From SIG710 sp045596925 (GTDB lineage Bacteria; Bacillota; Clostridia; Oscillospirales; CAG-272), in NCBI GenBank assembly GCA_045596925.1, contig JAZODH010000041.1, positions 1 to 64,000 on the forward strand: a stretch of 64,000 nt of DNA, written 5' to 3'. Each line of letters opens with the position of its first letter. The stretch's first letter is position 1. Positions 1 to 9,306 of the stretch are shown one piece after another. The translations under genes were made by a program, and so were the position numbers. Below the pieces are notes generated by a model. The model was given only the letters and a program-made list of their open reading frames with translations. It ran no database searches and was not told where the DNA came from.

Positions 1-202
1 AAAGAAGTATTCCACCACAACATCTCGGGTTGAGCGCGCCATCCGTCACGCCATTGAGGTGGCATGGGACAGAGGTGACGTGGACACTCTCAACTCCTAT
101 TTCGGATACACGATCCAAAACAATCGCGGCAAGCCCACAAACTCCGAATTTATCGCCATGATCGCAGACAACCTGAGACTGAGATACAAAATGTACAGAT
201 AA
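1..202 (+). CDS. spo0A: Spo0A response regulator, C-terminal end (partial)
   Basis: The first 202 bases, read in frame 2, are an open frame with no start in the window, ending at TAA 200-202. The 66 visible residues match the C-terminal DNA-binding effector domain of Spo0A, the phosphorylated master regulator of sporulation entry: SRVERAIRHAIEVAW, FGYTI and GKPTNSEFIAM are near-invariant in that family. The receiver domain lies outside the window. Its presence argues for a spore-forming member of the Firmicutes. A bidirectional terminator follows at once. Confidence 0.93.
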   Translation, partial: KKYSTTTSRVERAIRHAIEVAWDRGDVDTLNSYFGYTIQNNRGKPTNSEFIAMIADNLRLRYKMYR

Positions 203-203
203 T

Positions 204-241
204 ATAAAAGACAGAGAACGAGAAAGTTCTCTGTCTTTTAT
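204..241. terminator. Bidirectional terminator between spo0A and the CPBP gene
   Basis: A perfect 16-bp inverted repeat (204-219 with 226-241) around a 6-nt loop has an A-rich left flank and T-rich right flank. It can end spo0A transcription on plus and the convergent minus-strand operon on the other strand. Confidence 0.85.
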
Positions 242-915
242 ATTATTCCAAAAAGCATAAACCCGATAAGATTTATGCCAAAATTACAGCACATATGTAC
301 CATGTACGACGGGTACATCGTCTCGCTCTTTTCGCACAGGCGGTTGAAGATGACACCGCCCACAGTCAGCCCCAGAAGCTCTGCCAGAAAAACCGGAAAA
401 GGCAACCAGGTCAAGGTCATTCCAACGTGATAAAAGGCGAAAAAGAACGCGCTCACAATGTAGGAAGTCTTTTTCGATGCGTGTCTTTTCAGGGTGACAA
501 ACGCAAATCCGCGGAAGAAAAATTCCTCAAGAAAAGAATTGATAAAGGATATATACAGGGCAACGAAAATAAAATTCTCTGCCGTTATTCCGCTATCCCC
601 CGTGAGGCTTTTGGTGATGCCGGAAAAGTCAACCGCATCACGCAAAAGAAAGAATGCGGCAAGAATCACGGCAAAGCACCCTGCCCCTAGAGGCAATGAG
701 AGTGCAAATCCCTTTTTTGAGGGTGTGAGCAGTTTTTTGAGCGTCTTTCTCTCCTCGGGGTCTGCCAGGTAGTAAATGAGTGGAACACCCCCAAAAAGCA
801 GAAGCTTTACAGCGGATTTTACCGCGTAAGGCGGTGTCAGCACTCCGTCAACCACGTTCATAACGACGCTGAGAAGGACGACCGACAAAATTATATAAAG
901 CTTTTTATTTTTCAT
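238..915 (-). CDS. CPBP-family intramembrane glutamic endopeptidase
   Basis: This 225-residue polytopic membrane protein has the three signatures of the CPBP (CAAX protease / Abi) family: EEFFFRG at residues 130-136, FFAFYH ending at His163, and a late HMCCN. The paired glutamates and the histidines form the active site in this family. Bacterial members are linked to prenyl-peptide processing, bacteriocin maturation or immunity, and often have no known substrate. It is the last gene of the minus-strand mutS-mutL-tgt operon; its ATG abuts the tgt stop, so it is translationally coupled. Nothing nearby suggests a bacteriocin, so the substrate is unknown. Confidence 0.85.
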   Translation of the reverse strand: MKNKKLYIILSVVLLSVVMNVVDGVLTPPYAVKSAVKLLLFGGVPLIYYLADPEERKTLKKLLTPSKKGFALSLPLGAGCFAVILAAFFLLRDAVDFSGITKSLTGDSGITAENFIFVALYISFINSFLEEFFFRGFAFVTLKRHASKKTSYIVSAFFFAFYHVGMTLTWLPFPVFLAELLGLTVGGVIFNRLCEKSETMYPSYMVHMCCNFGINLIGFMLFGII

Positions 916-2051
916 CAGCTTTCGGAGCGTTCTCCGAGAATTGCTCTATACTTCTGATAGAAGCTCTCAAAATATCCGCCGTCAAGTGCATCGCGGATCT
1001 TTTGGGTCAGCTCGTTGTAAAAATAAAGGTTGTGCATGACCGCAAGTCGCATACCAAGGGATTCCTTTGCCTTGATCAAATGGCGGACGTAGGAACGGCT
1101 GTAATGACGGCAAGCGGGACATCCGCAGTTCTCGTCAAAGGGACGGGGGTCACGGGCGTACTTTTCGTTGCACAGGTTCATTTTACCGTGCCAGGTGAAC
1201 AGATTGCCGTGGCGTGCGTTACGACTGGGCATTACGCAGTCAAAGAAGTCAACGCCCATGTGGACAGCCTCAAGAATGTTGCAGGGAGTGCCCACGCCCA
1301 TTAAGTATCTGGGCTTGTTTTTGGGCATATGAGGCTCCACTGCATCAATTATGCGGTACATATCCTCGGTCGCTTCACCAACGGCAAGACCGCCGATAGC
1401 ATATCCGTCAAGGTCAAGCTCGGCAATAGTGTGCATATGTTCTATACGCAAGTCCTCGTAAACACCGCCCTGGTTGATGCCGAAAAGCATCTGATTTTTA
1501 TTGATAGTCTCGGGCAGAGAGTTCAGGCGGTTCATCTCGTTCTTACAGCGAACGAGCCAGCGTGCGGTGCGGTCGCAGGAGTTCTTTACGTAATCGTAGG
1601 GTGCGGGGTTCTCGATACACTCATCAAAAGCCATGGCGATGGTGGACACCAGATTGGACTGGATCTGCATACTCTCCTCGGGACCCATGAAGATGCGCTT
1701 TCCGTCAATATGAGAGGCAAATTTTACGCCTTCTTCCGTGATCTTGCGAAGTTGGGAAAGCGAGAACACCTGGAATCCGCCGCTGTCGGTCAAAACGGGC
1801 TTATTCCAGTTGAAAAACTTATGGATACCTCCCATATCACGGATAAGCGTGTCGCCCGGACGCAGGTGCAGGTGGTAGGTGTTGGAAAGCTCCACCTGGC
1901 AGTTAAGATCGATGAGGTCCATAGTGGAAACTCCGCCCTTGATGGCGGCGCAGGTGCCTACGTTCATAAAAACGGGGGTCTGAATGTCACCGTGTACGGT
2001 GTGAAGGCAACCGCGTCTTGCTCTGCCTTCGGTCTTGATAAGGTCAAACAT
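915..2051 (-). CDS. tgt: tRNA-guanine transglycosylase
   Basis: Tgt replaces guanine-34 in GUN anticodons with preQ1 during queuosine synthesis. The 378-residue product contains the substrate loop DSGGFQVFSL, the segment GVDFFDCVMPSRNARHG with the nucleophilic aspartate, and a CxCxxC...H zinc site near the C-terminus. I chose the ATG at 2051, preceded by an AGGGA sequence and giving the usual family start MFDLIKTEGRARRG. A TTG at 2108 would add 19 residues and overlap mutL by 14 nt, but lacks a good ribosome binding site. It lies between mutL and the CPBP gene in one operon. No preQ1 synthesis genes are in the window. Confidence 0.96.
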   Translation of the reverse strand: MFDLIKTEGRARRGCLHTVHGDIQTPVFMNVGTCAAIKGGVSTMDLIDLNCQVELSNTYHLHLRPGDTLIRDMGGIHKFFNWNKPVLTDSGGFQVFSLSQLRKITEEGVKFASHIDGKRIFMGPEESMQIQSNLVSTIAMAFDECIENPAPYDYVKNSCDRTARWLVRCKNEMNRLNSLPETINKNQMLFGINQGGVYEDLRIEHMHTIAELDLDGYAIGGLAVGEATEDMYRIIDAVEPHMPKNKPRYLMGVGTPCNILEAVHMGVDFFDCVMPSRNARHGNLFTWHGKMNLCNEKYARDPRPFDENCGCPACRHYSRSYVRHLIKAKESLGMRLAVMHNLYFYNELTQKIRDALDGGYFESFYQKYRAILGERSES

Positions 2052-2094
2052 ATTTACTGTTCCCTGCCATGCAGGGTTTTCCTTTCCGATTGGT

Positions 2095-4062
2095 TTAAAG
2101 TCGCTCAAATTGATGATCGAGCATATTTTTCGTCATTTCAATGGCAACGGGACGTCCGTGAGGACAAAAAGTAATGTCGGGAAGCTCCATGAGCTTTTGG
2201 CAAAGCCATTTTATATGCTCCTCGGGGTACTGCCGACCCGCCTTTATGGCCGCCTTACAGGACGCCTGGTACAGAGCCTTTTCAAAGGCAAACTGACGTG
2301 TTATATTGACGCTTGCACGGTCTGCAAGAAGTCCCGTTGCAAACTCGCCGAAGATGTCGGTTATCGCCGACGCCTCGATGCCTACGGGGAAGGACTGCAC
2401 GTTTACCGCAGTTTCCTCGGTTTCGAAGGTGAAGCCCGCCGATTCGATCTCGGCGCGGTAATCCTCAAGGGCGGCGATCTCCTCGCGTCTAAGGCTTATC
2501 TTCACGGGCAGCATGAGCATCTGCGATGCCTGCTCGCCCTTGTCCATGATCTTTTTGAAATGCTCAAATATTATGCGCTCGTGGGCGGCGTGCTTGTCGA
2601 CCACCAGCATTTTTTCGCCCAAGTCAATGAAAACGTAAGAGTTGAACGCCTCGCCAACGATCCTGTACGGGGGAATTTCACGCACAGGCTCCTCTTCCTT
2701 TGGAGGAGTGGTCGGCGTGGTCGTTTCCACCTTTACGTGTCCAATTTTCTCCTCGACGGGAGGAATTTCGACCGACTTCGGAGTGAAATTGATTTTTGGA
2801 GAGCCGAAAGAGAACTTTTCCGCCTTGTTTTCCGTCACCGTCTCGGTGGGCTTTGGGGTCGGAGCAGAATTATGCCACGAGGGCACGGCCGAAATGCTCG
2901 GTCTTGACACTGCGGGGGTCGATATCTTTATCTGTTCGGGCTTTGTTCCCTTGTCGGGAATAGGCGCAAAAGCATTGAGTGCGTTTGGCTTGTTTTGCGG
3001 CTGTGCACCCGCCATATTCCGATAGTCCTGCGCCGAGATCCTGCCGTTTTCAAGGCGTACCTCGGGGCGGGTCGTGTTCTTTTCAAGTGCGTTTCTCACC
3101 GAATAGTAGACCGCCTCGAAAACCGCCTTTTCGTTTGAGAATTTTATTTCAAGCTTCGAGGGGTGAACGTTCACGTCCACACATCTGGGGTCGATCTTCA
3201 CAAAAAGCACGCAACAGGGGAATTTTTCGGGGGGTATGTAAGAGGAAAATGCCTGTTCTATTGCCGCCATGGCGGTTTTGCTCTTTACGTATCTGCCGTT
3301 GATGAAGAAATTCTGGAAATTTCGGTTGGCCTTCACGTTATCGGACCGTCCGATATAGCCCGTGATCTCGATACCCTCGCTGCTTCCCTGCACGGGAATA
3401 AGCCGAGTGGCAAAATCACGGCCGAAAACAGAATAGATAGCCGAGTGGAGCTTACCGTCGCCCATGGTTTCAAGCTTGACGTTACCGTCCGAGATCAGTC
3501 GGAAGGCAATTTCGGGGTGGGACAGGGACACGCGCTCAACACAGCTGACCACAGCCATTCCCTCGGTTATATTCTTTTTGAGGAATTTTCTCCGTGCGGG
3601 CACGTTATAGAAAAGGTCCTCCACAATAATGCTCGTACCCTCCGAGCAAGCCCGTTCGGTAACACCGACCACCACTCCTCCGTGAGCCTCTAGAGCCGCG
3701 CCAAGCTCGCTATCCTTTGTTTTTGACACGATGCGGACGTTTGCAACAGAGGAAATAGCCGCCAAAGCCTCTCCGCGGAAGCCGAGAGAAATAATGGCTT
3801 CCAAGTCTTCTGCGTCCTTTATTTTACTTGTGGCGTGGCGACGCAATGCCACGGGCAGGTCTTCTTTTGAAATTCCGCTGCCGTTGTCGGTGACGCGCAT
3901 ATAGGATATTCCGCCGTTCTGTATCTCGACGGTTATTCTGTCCGCGCCCGCATCTATTGAGTTTTCCACAAGCTCCTTGATGACGGAGGCAGGTCTGTCG
4001 ACCACCTCGCCTGCGGCTATAAGGTTAGCCACAGCGAAGCTGAGAACGTTTATTTTTCCCAT
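2095..4062 (-). CDS. mutL: DNA mismatch repair protein MutL
   Basis: The 655-residue protein is full length. The N-terminal GHKL ATPase shows ENSIDAG, DNGSGI and GFRGEAL; a proline-rich linker spans roughly residues 330-460. The C-terminal domain keeps the nicking-endonuclease motif as DKHAAHE...E near residue 486 (usually DQHA), together with SCKAAIKAG and the metal-binding CPHGRP. Species with this motif lack MutH, and MutL itself nicks the new strand after MutS recruits it. The gene follows mutS by 33 nt and is clearly co-transcribed with it. The Lys for Gln change in the endonuclease motif is conservative and the metal ligands remain. Confidence 0.97.
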   Translation of the reverse strand: MGKINVLSFAVANLIAAGEVVDRPASVIKELVENSIDAGADRITVEIQNGGISYMRVTDNGSGISKEDLPVALRRHATSKIKDAEDLEAIISLGFRGEALAAISSVANVRIVSKTKDSELGAALEAHGGVVVGVTERACSEGTSIIVEDLFYNVPARRKFLKKNITEGMAVVSCVERVSLSHPEIAFRLISDGNVKLETMGDGKLHSAIYSVFGRDFATRLIPVQGSSEGIEITGYIGRSDNVKANRNFQNFFINGRYVKSKTAMAAIEQAFSSYIPPEKFPCCVLFVKIDPRCVDVNVHPSKLEIKFSNEKAVFEAVYYSVRNALEKNTTRPEVRLENGRISAQDYRNMAGAQPQNKPNALNAFAPIPDKGTKPEQIKISTPAVSRPSISAVPSWHNSAPTPKPTETVTENKAEKFSFGSPKINFTPKSVEIPPVEEKIGHVKVETTTPTTPPKEEEPVREIPPYRIVGEAFNSYVFIDLGEKMLVVDKHAAHERIIFEHFKKIMDKGEQASQMLMLPVKISLRREEIAALEDYRAEIESAGFTFETEETAVNVQSFPVGIEASAITDIFGEFATGLLADRASVNITRQFAFEKALYQASCKAAIKAGRQYPEEHIKWLCQKLMELPDITFCPHGRPVAIEMTKNMLDHQFERL

Positions 4063-4095
4063 AATATTTGCCCGTCGGGCCTTCCTTTCTTTGTT

Positions 4096-6687
4096 TTACT
4101 TCAGTTTCTTCTGAATCTCGTAGAGAAGCTGCATAGCCTCGTAAGGTGAGATCATATTAAGATCAATATTCTTCAATTCCTCCATCGCCTGTGCACGCAA
4201 AGTGTCGTCGATGCTGATGAGACTGTCGTCCTCCGCCTCAACGGGACGCTCGGAGCGGGAAGTCACGATACCCGAACCGCTTTCAATAGTTGCAAGTATC
4301 TGCTTTGCACGCTTTACCACCTCGCCCGGCACGCCTGCAAGCTTTGCAACCTCGATACCGTAGCTGTCGTCGGTAGAGCCGCGGACGATCTTACGAAGGA
4401 ATGTAATGTTGTCTCCGCGCTTCTTTGCGGCGATGTTATAGTTTACGATGCCGTCAAACTCGTCTTCAAGGCTTGTCAGCTCGTGATAGTGGGTGGCAAA
4501 AAGTGTCTTTGCACCGATCTTCGAGCTGTTGGTAAACTCCGCGATAGCGCGGGCAATGCTCATGCCGTCAAAGGTGCTTGTGCCGCGTCCGATCTCGTCG
4601 TAGACAATGAGGGACTTTCTCGTGGCGTTCTTTAAAATATACGCCACCTCGTTCATCTCAAGCATAAAGGTGGACTGTCCCGATGCCAGATCGTCCGACG
4701 CGCCGACACGGGTGAACACCTTGTCAACAATGCCGATCTCCGCATCGGATGCGGGAACAAAGGAGCCTATCTGCGCCATGACGGTGATAAGCGCCACCTG
4801 TCTCATATAGGTGGACTTACCTGCCATATTGGGGCCTGTTATAAGCATAAGTCGGTCATTGGCCGAGTCGATATCCACGTCGTTCGGAACAAAATACGTA
4901 TCGCGGGTAAACTGCTCCACCACAGGGTGACGTCCGTCCTTGATGTAAATACGGCTTCCGCCCGTCACCTCGGGACAAACGTATTTGTTTCGCGCCGCCA
5001 CGGTGGCAAGAGAGCGGTAGACGTCAAGCTCAGCAAGCAGCGCCGCCGTTTCCTGTATACGTGTACTGCACGCCGCAACCGCCGTTCTCACCTGCTGGAA
5101 AAGCTCGTATTCGAGAGAACAGAGCTTGTCTGCCGCGCCCAGAATGGTGGCTTCCTTGTCCTTTAAGTCCTGGGTGATATATCGCTCGCAGTTGACCAAG
5201 GTCTGCTTTCTTATGTAATGGTCGGGGACCATCGAAAGGAAGGACTGGGACACCTCGATATAATATCCGAAAACCTTGTTGTAACGGACTTTCAGAGTCT
5301 TTATGCCCGTAGCTTCCTTTTCCTCCGCCTCGATCTTTTCGATCCAGCTCTTGCCGTTATCGCGGATAGAGCGGAGCTGATCAACGTCGGCGTTGTAGCC
5401 GTCGGCTATCATACCACCGTCGCGGACGGTAAAGGGCGGATCCTCAACGATAGACGCGTTGATAAGTGAGCAGATATCTTCAAGCTCGTCAAGCTCTGTA
5501 TAGATGCGGTGAAGCTCGCGGCTCTCACAGGAGCTGAGCTGTCCCTTAATCTCCGGTATGACCCTTGCTGTATTGGCAACCGCGCGCAGATCCTTTGCGG
5601 TGGCAGAGCCGTAAACGATACGGGAAATGAGTCTTTCAAGGTCAAGAACGCCCGAAAGAAGCTCCCCAAGCTCCTCGCGCAAAATAAAATTATCATAAAG
5701 CTCCCGAACGGCACTCTGACGCTCGGTTATGCTGCTGACGCGCAGCAAAGGATGCTCCACCCAATAGCGAAGCATTCTTGCACCCGCCGCCGTGCGGGTC
5801 TTGTCAAGTACCCAGAGCAGAGAGCCTTTCTTTTCCTTTGAGCGCATGGTCTCGGTGATCTCAAGGTTTCGGCGGGTGTTGGTATCCATTTCAAGATACT
5901 GTCCCTCGCTGTAAATTCTCAGCTCCTTGATATAGGAGATATCACCCTTTTGGGTGTTGTTTACGTATGTCAGAAGACCGCCCACCGAGCACACGACAGC
6001 ATTTTGCTCTGTCACGTTCTCGCGGATAGAGTCGGTAAATTGGCTCTCTATCAGCGCACGGCTGTTTGCATACTCAAACCAGTCGGGGTGGTTGTCGCTG
6101 ACCGAGGTCTCCATACGCGCCGAGATGAACTGAGCAAGCTCAGGCTCGGCTGACAGAGGGATATTCACAATAATTTCACTCGGAGAATAGGTTCCCAGCT
6201 CGTTTGTGAGCTTCTTTATCATGTCCGCGCCGTCCAAGGTGGTGGCGGAAATTGCGCCCGTAGACACGTCCGCAAAGCTGACGCCGCATTCAAATTCGCC
6301 CACGTAGATCGCGCAAAGGTAGTTGTTATCACCTTCGGAAAGCATACTCGATTCAAGAAGCGTTCCCGGTGTGACCACGCGAATGACCTCGCGGCGCACA
6401 AGTCCCTTTGCGGTCGCAGGGTCCTCCACCTGCTCGCAGATGGCGACCTTAAAGCCCTTTGCAATGAGCTTTGCTATATAGGTGTCCGCCGCATGGAATG
6501 GTACTCCGCACATGGGCGCACGCTCGGGCTCACCCCAGTCCTTGCCCGTAAGTGTCAGGTCGATTGCCGCCGACGCCGCCTTTGCGTCGTCGAAAAACAT
6601 CTCGTAAAAATCCCCCACGCGGTAAAAGAGCAGGAAATCCTTATACTGATTTTTTATCTCAAAATATTGCTCCATCATCGGAGTCAT
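4096..6687 (-). CDS. mutS: DNA mismatch repair protein MutS
   Basis: The 863-residue product has the standard MutS layout. The N-terminal mismatch-binding domain carries FYRVGDFYEMF, where the Phe wedge and Glu contact the mispair. Then come the connector, lever and clamp domains and a C-terminal ABC-type ATPase with Walker A GPNMAGKST near residue 616 and Walker B DEIGRG near 696. The ATG at 6687 follows an AGAGGT site. It sits between the ylbF-like gene and mutL. Length matches MutS1 rather than the nuclease-fused MutS2. Confidence 0.98.
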   Translation of the reverse strand: MTPMMEQYFEIKNQYKDFLLFYRVGDFYEMFFDDAKAASAAIDLTLTGKDWGEPERAPMCGVPFHAADTYIAKLIAKGFKVAICEQVEDPATAKGLVRREVIRVVTPGTLLESSMLSEGDNNYLCAIYVGEFECGVSFADVSTGAISATTLDGADMIKKLTNELGTYSPSEIIVNIPLSAEPELAQFISARMETSVSDNHPDWFEYANSRALIESQFTDSIRENVTEQNAVVCSVGGLLTYVNNTQKGDISYIKELRIYSEGQYLEMDTNTRRNLEITETMRSKEKKGSLLWVLDKTRTAAGARMLRYWVEHPLLRVSSITERQSAVRELYDNFILREELGELLSGVLDLERLISRIVYGSATAKDLRAVANTARVIPEIKGQLSSCESRELHRIYTELDELEDICSLINASIVEDPPFTVRDGGMIADGYNADVDQLRSIRDNGKSWIEKIEAEEKEATGIKTLKVRYNKVFGYYIEVSQSFLSMVPDHYIRKQTLVNCERYITQDLKDKEATILGAADKLCSLEYELFQQVRTAVAACSTRIQETAALLAELDVYRSLATVAARNKYVCPEVTGGSRIYIKDGRHPVVEQFTRDTYFVPNDVDIDSANDRLMLITGPNMAGKSTYMRQVALITVMAQIGSFVPASDAEIGIVDKVFTRVGASDDLASGQSTFMLEMNEVAYILKNATRKSLIVYDEIGRGTSTFDGMSIARAIAEFTNSSKIGAKTLFATHYHELTSLEDEFDGIVNYNIAAKKRGDNITFLRKIVRGSTDDSYGIEVAKLAGVPGEVVKRAKQILATIESGSGIVTSRSERPVEAEDDSLISIDDTLRAQAMEELKNIDLNMISPYEAMQLLYEIQKKLK

Positions 6688-6718
6688 GGCGTTTTACCTC
6701 TCTTTTATAAATGAGAAA

Positions 6719-7120
6719 TTACTTTTTGGAAGCGCAGTCGGCGTGGCAGGAGCTGCAATCGTGCGTGCAAGGCTGTTCACCCGTAATGTTGAGAGTGATG
6801 ATGCCGTTGACCTCGTTCATGAAGTTATTTACTGCCTCCTGAGCGGCATTCATGGCAACAAAAGCCTCATTGCTGACGATAAGATCGTAAAGCTCGTCGA
6901 TACGATTCTGGATCTGCTTCAGTATCACCTCGTCGCGGTCCTCGCCCTTTTCAAATTCGTTTGCCATTGCCTTCTGCTGGACGTTGTATTCCACAACGTA
7001 GCGCAAAAGATCCTTGTCCTCGTCGTAAGCCTTCTTGGCTGCGTCCAGGGCCTTTACGCGCTCGTCTTCCTTTATAGCCTTGCCAAGCTCTGCGGCAAGC
7101 TCCACAATTCTGTTATCCAT
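6719..7120 (-). CDS. YlbF/YmcA-family protein with cysteine-rich tail
   Basis: The ATG at 7120 follows AAGGAG and gives 133 residues; a longer frame upstream overlaps miaB and is less likely. The all-helical body, about residues 1-110, resembles YlbF/YmcA (RicF/RicA) proteins, which with YaaT form a complex affecting RNase Y, Spo0A phosphorelay and competence in Bacillus. The last 20 residues contain four cysteines in the pattern CxxxCxxCxxxC, which suits a metal or Fe-S site; Fe-S clusters are reported for the Bacillus complex. The gene lies 16 nt after miaB and 31 nt before mutS. Family membership is fairly sure, the cluster ligands are inferred. Confidence 0.75.
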   Translation of the reverse strand: MDNRIVELAAELGKAIKEDERVKALDAAKKAYDEDKDLLRYVVEYNVQQKAMANEFEKGEDRDEVILKQIQNRIDELYDLIVSNEAFVAMNAAQEAVNNFMNEVNGIITLNITGEQPCTHDCSSCHADCASKK

Positions 7121-7136
7121 TGTTTTTTTCTCCTTT

Positions 7137-8552
7137 TCAGTTCGCTTTTTGGCCGTAGAGCGCAAACGCCTCGGCTCTGTCTATTTTAATATTGAGATAT
7201 TTTCCCGTATCGGACGGCTCGCCGTCAAAGAAAACGATCTTATTTCCCTCGGTGCGTCCGCTGTAGACCTTTTCATTATTTTTGCTTATGCCGTCGCACA
7301 GAACTCTGAGAGTTTTTCCCACCTCTTTTTGGTTAAGATCAAGTGCGATCTCGTTTTGGGTTGCAAGCAGGCGATTAAAACGCTCACTTTTAATTTCATC
7401 GGGTATTTGACATTCCATTTCAGCCGCAGGCGTTCCCTTTCGCGGTGAGTAAATGAAGGAGTATATCATGTCAAATTTCACCCGGCGGAGCATATTGAGC
7501 GTGCCCTCAAAATCCTCCTCGGTCTCTCCGGGAAAGCCCACGATGATGTCGGTAGTGATCGTTATCCCGGGAATCTTTTCCCGCAAATAATCCACCGTTT
7601 CAAGATACCTTGCTGTGTCGTAGCGGCGGTTCATTTTAGAGAGGATCTCATCACTTCCCGACTGCATGGGCAGGTGGAAATGACGCGCGATCTTGGGATT
7701 TTGCGCCATGGTGTCGATAAGCTTTTTCGATGCGTCCTTTGGGTGGCTTGTCATAAAGCGCAGGAGAAAATCTCCCTCGATCTTCGCAAGCTCCGCCATC
7801 AGATCGGCAAAATCGTAGTCAAAATCGCTGTCCTTTGCGTAAGAATTTACGTTCTGACCCAGAAGCGTTATGTCCTTATATCCACGCTGTACAAGGTCCC
7901 GCACCTCGGCGACGATCTCGCTCATTTCCCGACTGCGCTCGCGCCCTCTCACGTAAGGGACGATGCAGTAGGAACAGAAATTGTTGCAACCGTACATGAT
8001 GCTGACCCACGCGCGATAATTGCTCTCGCGTTCAATTCTTAACCCCTCCGCGACGCAAAATTCGGTCTCCTGGGGGCAGTAAAGCCGCTTGCCCTTGGTG
8101 GTCTTATCGTAGAGCAGCTTGGGGAAACGGTGAAGGCTTGACGTGCCGAAGATAAAATCTACGTAAGGGTATCTGAATTTTATCTCCTCCGCCCTGTGGT
8201 CCTGGACCACCATACAGCCGCAGACGGCTATCATGGTCTCGGGCTTCTTTGCCTTTATGTGCTTGTACTGTCCGATAATGGACAGCGCCTTTTTTTCGGC
8301 GTGCTCGCGAATGGCGCAGGTGTTGACAAGTATCAGATCGGCTTCCTGCGGGTCTTTCGTCACCGTGTAACCCATGTCGATCGACATTCCCGCCAGCTTT
8401 TCGCTGTCCGCCTCGTTTTGCTGACAGCCAAAAGTCAGAACAAAGACCTTTTTGCCCTTGCCCGCGTTCAGTTGCCTCATTTTCTCGGTATATTCTCTGC
8501 ACTCTCCCATCTCGCTGTGGGAAAGTATCCTGTTTTTTCTCTCTTGTGTCAT
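7137..8552 (-). CDS. miaB: tRNA-2-methylthio-N6-isopentenyladenosine synthase MiaB
   Basis: MiaB adds a methylthio group to isopentenyl-A37 of tRNAs reading UNN codons. The 471-residue protein has an N-terminal UPF0004 domain holding the auxiliary Fe-S cluster cysteines (FGCQQNEADSEK, VNTCAIREHA, CGCM), a radical-SAM domain with the CNNFCSYC motif, and a C-terminal TRAM domain. A start at ATG 8552 is preferred over the TTG at 8585, though its upstream AGAGA is weak. It lies downstream of the nudix gene. The sequence around the radical-SAM cysteines (YGCNNFCSYCIVPYVRGRE) favours MiaB over the MtaB and RimO relatives. Confidence 0.95.
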   Translation of the reverse strand: MTQERKNRILSHSEMGECREYTEKMRQLNAGKGKKVFVLTFGCQQNEADSEKLAGMSIDMGYTVTKDPQEADLILVNTCAIREHAEKKALSIIGQYKHIKAKKPETMIAVCGCMVVQDHRAEEIKFRYPYVDFIFGTSSLHRFPKLLYDKTTKGKRLYCPQETEFCVAEGLRIERESNYRAWVSIMYGCNNFCSYCIVPYVRGRERSREMSEIVAEVRDLVQRGYKDITLLGQNVNSYAKDSDFDYDFADLMAELAKIEGDFLLRFMTSHPKDASKKLIDTMAQNPKIARHFHLPMQSGSDEILSKMNRRYDTARYLETVDYLREKIPGITITTDIIVGFPGETEEDFEGTLNMLRRVKFDMIYSFIYSPRKGTPAAEMECQIPDEIKSERFNRLLATQNEIALDLNQKEVGKTLRVLCDGISKNNEKVYSGRTEGNKIVFFDGEPSDTGKYLNIKIDRAEAFALYGQKAN

Positions 8553-8574
8553 ATTATCTCTTTTTCTTTTTATT

Positions 8575-9129
8575 TCAGCCCTCAAGCCCGTCGGGGTGCA
8601 GAGTCAGCCACGCGCGGAGCACGCATGCCTGTGTCTTTGAATCGGGCACCTGGCCTCGCATTACCATTTGCACAAGCGTTTTCAGGGGAATCCGCTCGAT
8701 TTCAAGAAATTCGTCGTCATCGGGGTGAGTCTCACCGAATTTAAGTCCTCTTGCCATGAAAAGATGTATCTTTTCCGAGCAAATGGCAGGTGTGGGATAA
8801 AGAACGCCCATTTCGGTAAGCGTCTCGCACTGTGCTCCGATCTCCTCTTCAAGCTCGCGCAAGGCCGCCTGTCGCACGTCGGTGTCAAACTCCTCCAGCT
8901 TGCCTGCGGGTATCTCAAGCAGGACCTGACCGTGAACGTATCTGAACTGCTTTACGCACACAACATCTTCCTCATCGGTGACGGGAATGACCGCAACAGC
9001 TCCTCGGTGTAGTACGATCTCGCGCACGCCTTCTTCTCCGTTTGGAAGCAGAACGCGGTCAACGGAAACGTGGAGCACCTTTCCGTCAAAGATCTTCTCG
9101 GAGCTTATTTTCTTTTCTGTCAGATCCAT
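8575..9129 (-). CDS. Nudix hydrolase, ADP-ribose pyrophosphatase-like
   Basis: The 184-residue protein carries a full Nudix box of the form GxxxxxExxxxxxxREUxEExGU (AGKLEEF...RELEEEIG). The preceding FRYVHGQVLLEIPAG and the later TPAICSEKIHLF are typical of ADP-ribose pyrophosphatases (NudF type), which hydrolyse ADP-ribose to AMP and ribose 5-phosphate. The ATG at 9129 lies nine bases from a GGAGG; the in-frame ATG at 9147 overlaps that site and was rejected. It is the first gene of the operon that continues into miaB, ylbF, mutS, mutL, tgt and the CPBP protease. Confidence 0.9.
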   Translation of the reverse strand: MDLTEKKISSEKIFDGKVLHVSVDRVLLPNGEEGVREIVLHRGAVAVIPVTDEEDVVCVKQFRYVHGQVLLEIPAGKLEEFDTDVRQAALRELEEEIGAQCETLTEMGVLYPTPAICSEKIHLFMARGLKFGETHPDDDEFLEIERIPLKTLVQMVMRGQVPDSKTQACVLRAWLTLHPDGLEG

Positions 9130-9162
9130 CAGGGCACACCTCCGCATAGTGATACATCTTAT

Positions 9163-9191
9163 ATTATACTTTATTTATAGTTATTTGTAAA
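9163..9191 (-). promoter_or_regulatory. Sigma-A promoter of the nudix-miaB-mutSL-tgt operon
   Basis: On the minus strand TTTACA (9186-9191) and TATAAT (9163-9168) are separated by 17 bp. They lie 34 bp upstream of the nudix start and diverge from the traX promoter. Confidence 0.75.
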
Positions 9192-9231
9192 GTATTTTTC
9201 GTAAAATTTCGCTCAAAAATGCGCTTGCCTA

Positions 9232-9260
9232 TTGATTTCGGAGATTTTATCGTGTAAAAT
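9232..9260 (+). promoter_or_regulatory. Sigma-A promoter of the TraX-like gene
   Basis: TTGATT (9232-9237) and TAAAAT (9255-9260) are spaced by 17 bp and lie 46 bp before the ATG at 9307. Confidence 0.6.
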
Positions 9261-9306
9261 GTTCTTTGTGGATCTCACGCTCAAAAACCACGGAAAGGAG
9301 AGGAAT

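Noticed and set aside
1329..2907. Long plus-strand frames opposite tgt and mutL
   Set aside because: They are out of register with a strongly supported minus-strand operon and carry no start signals.
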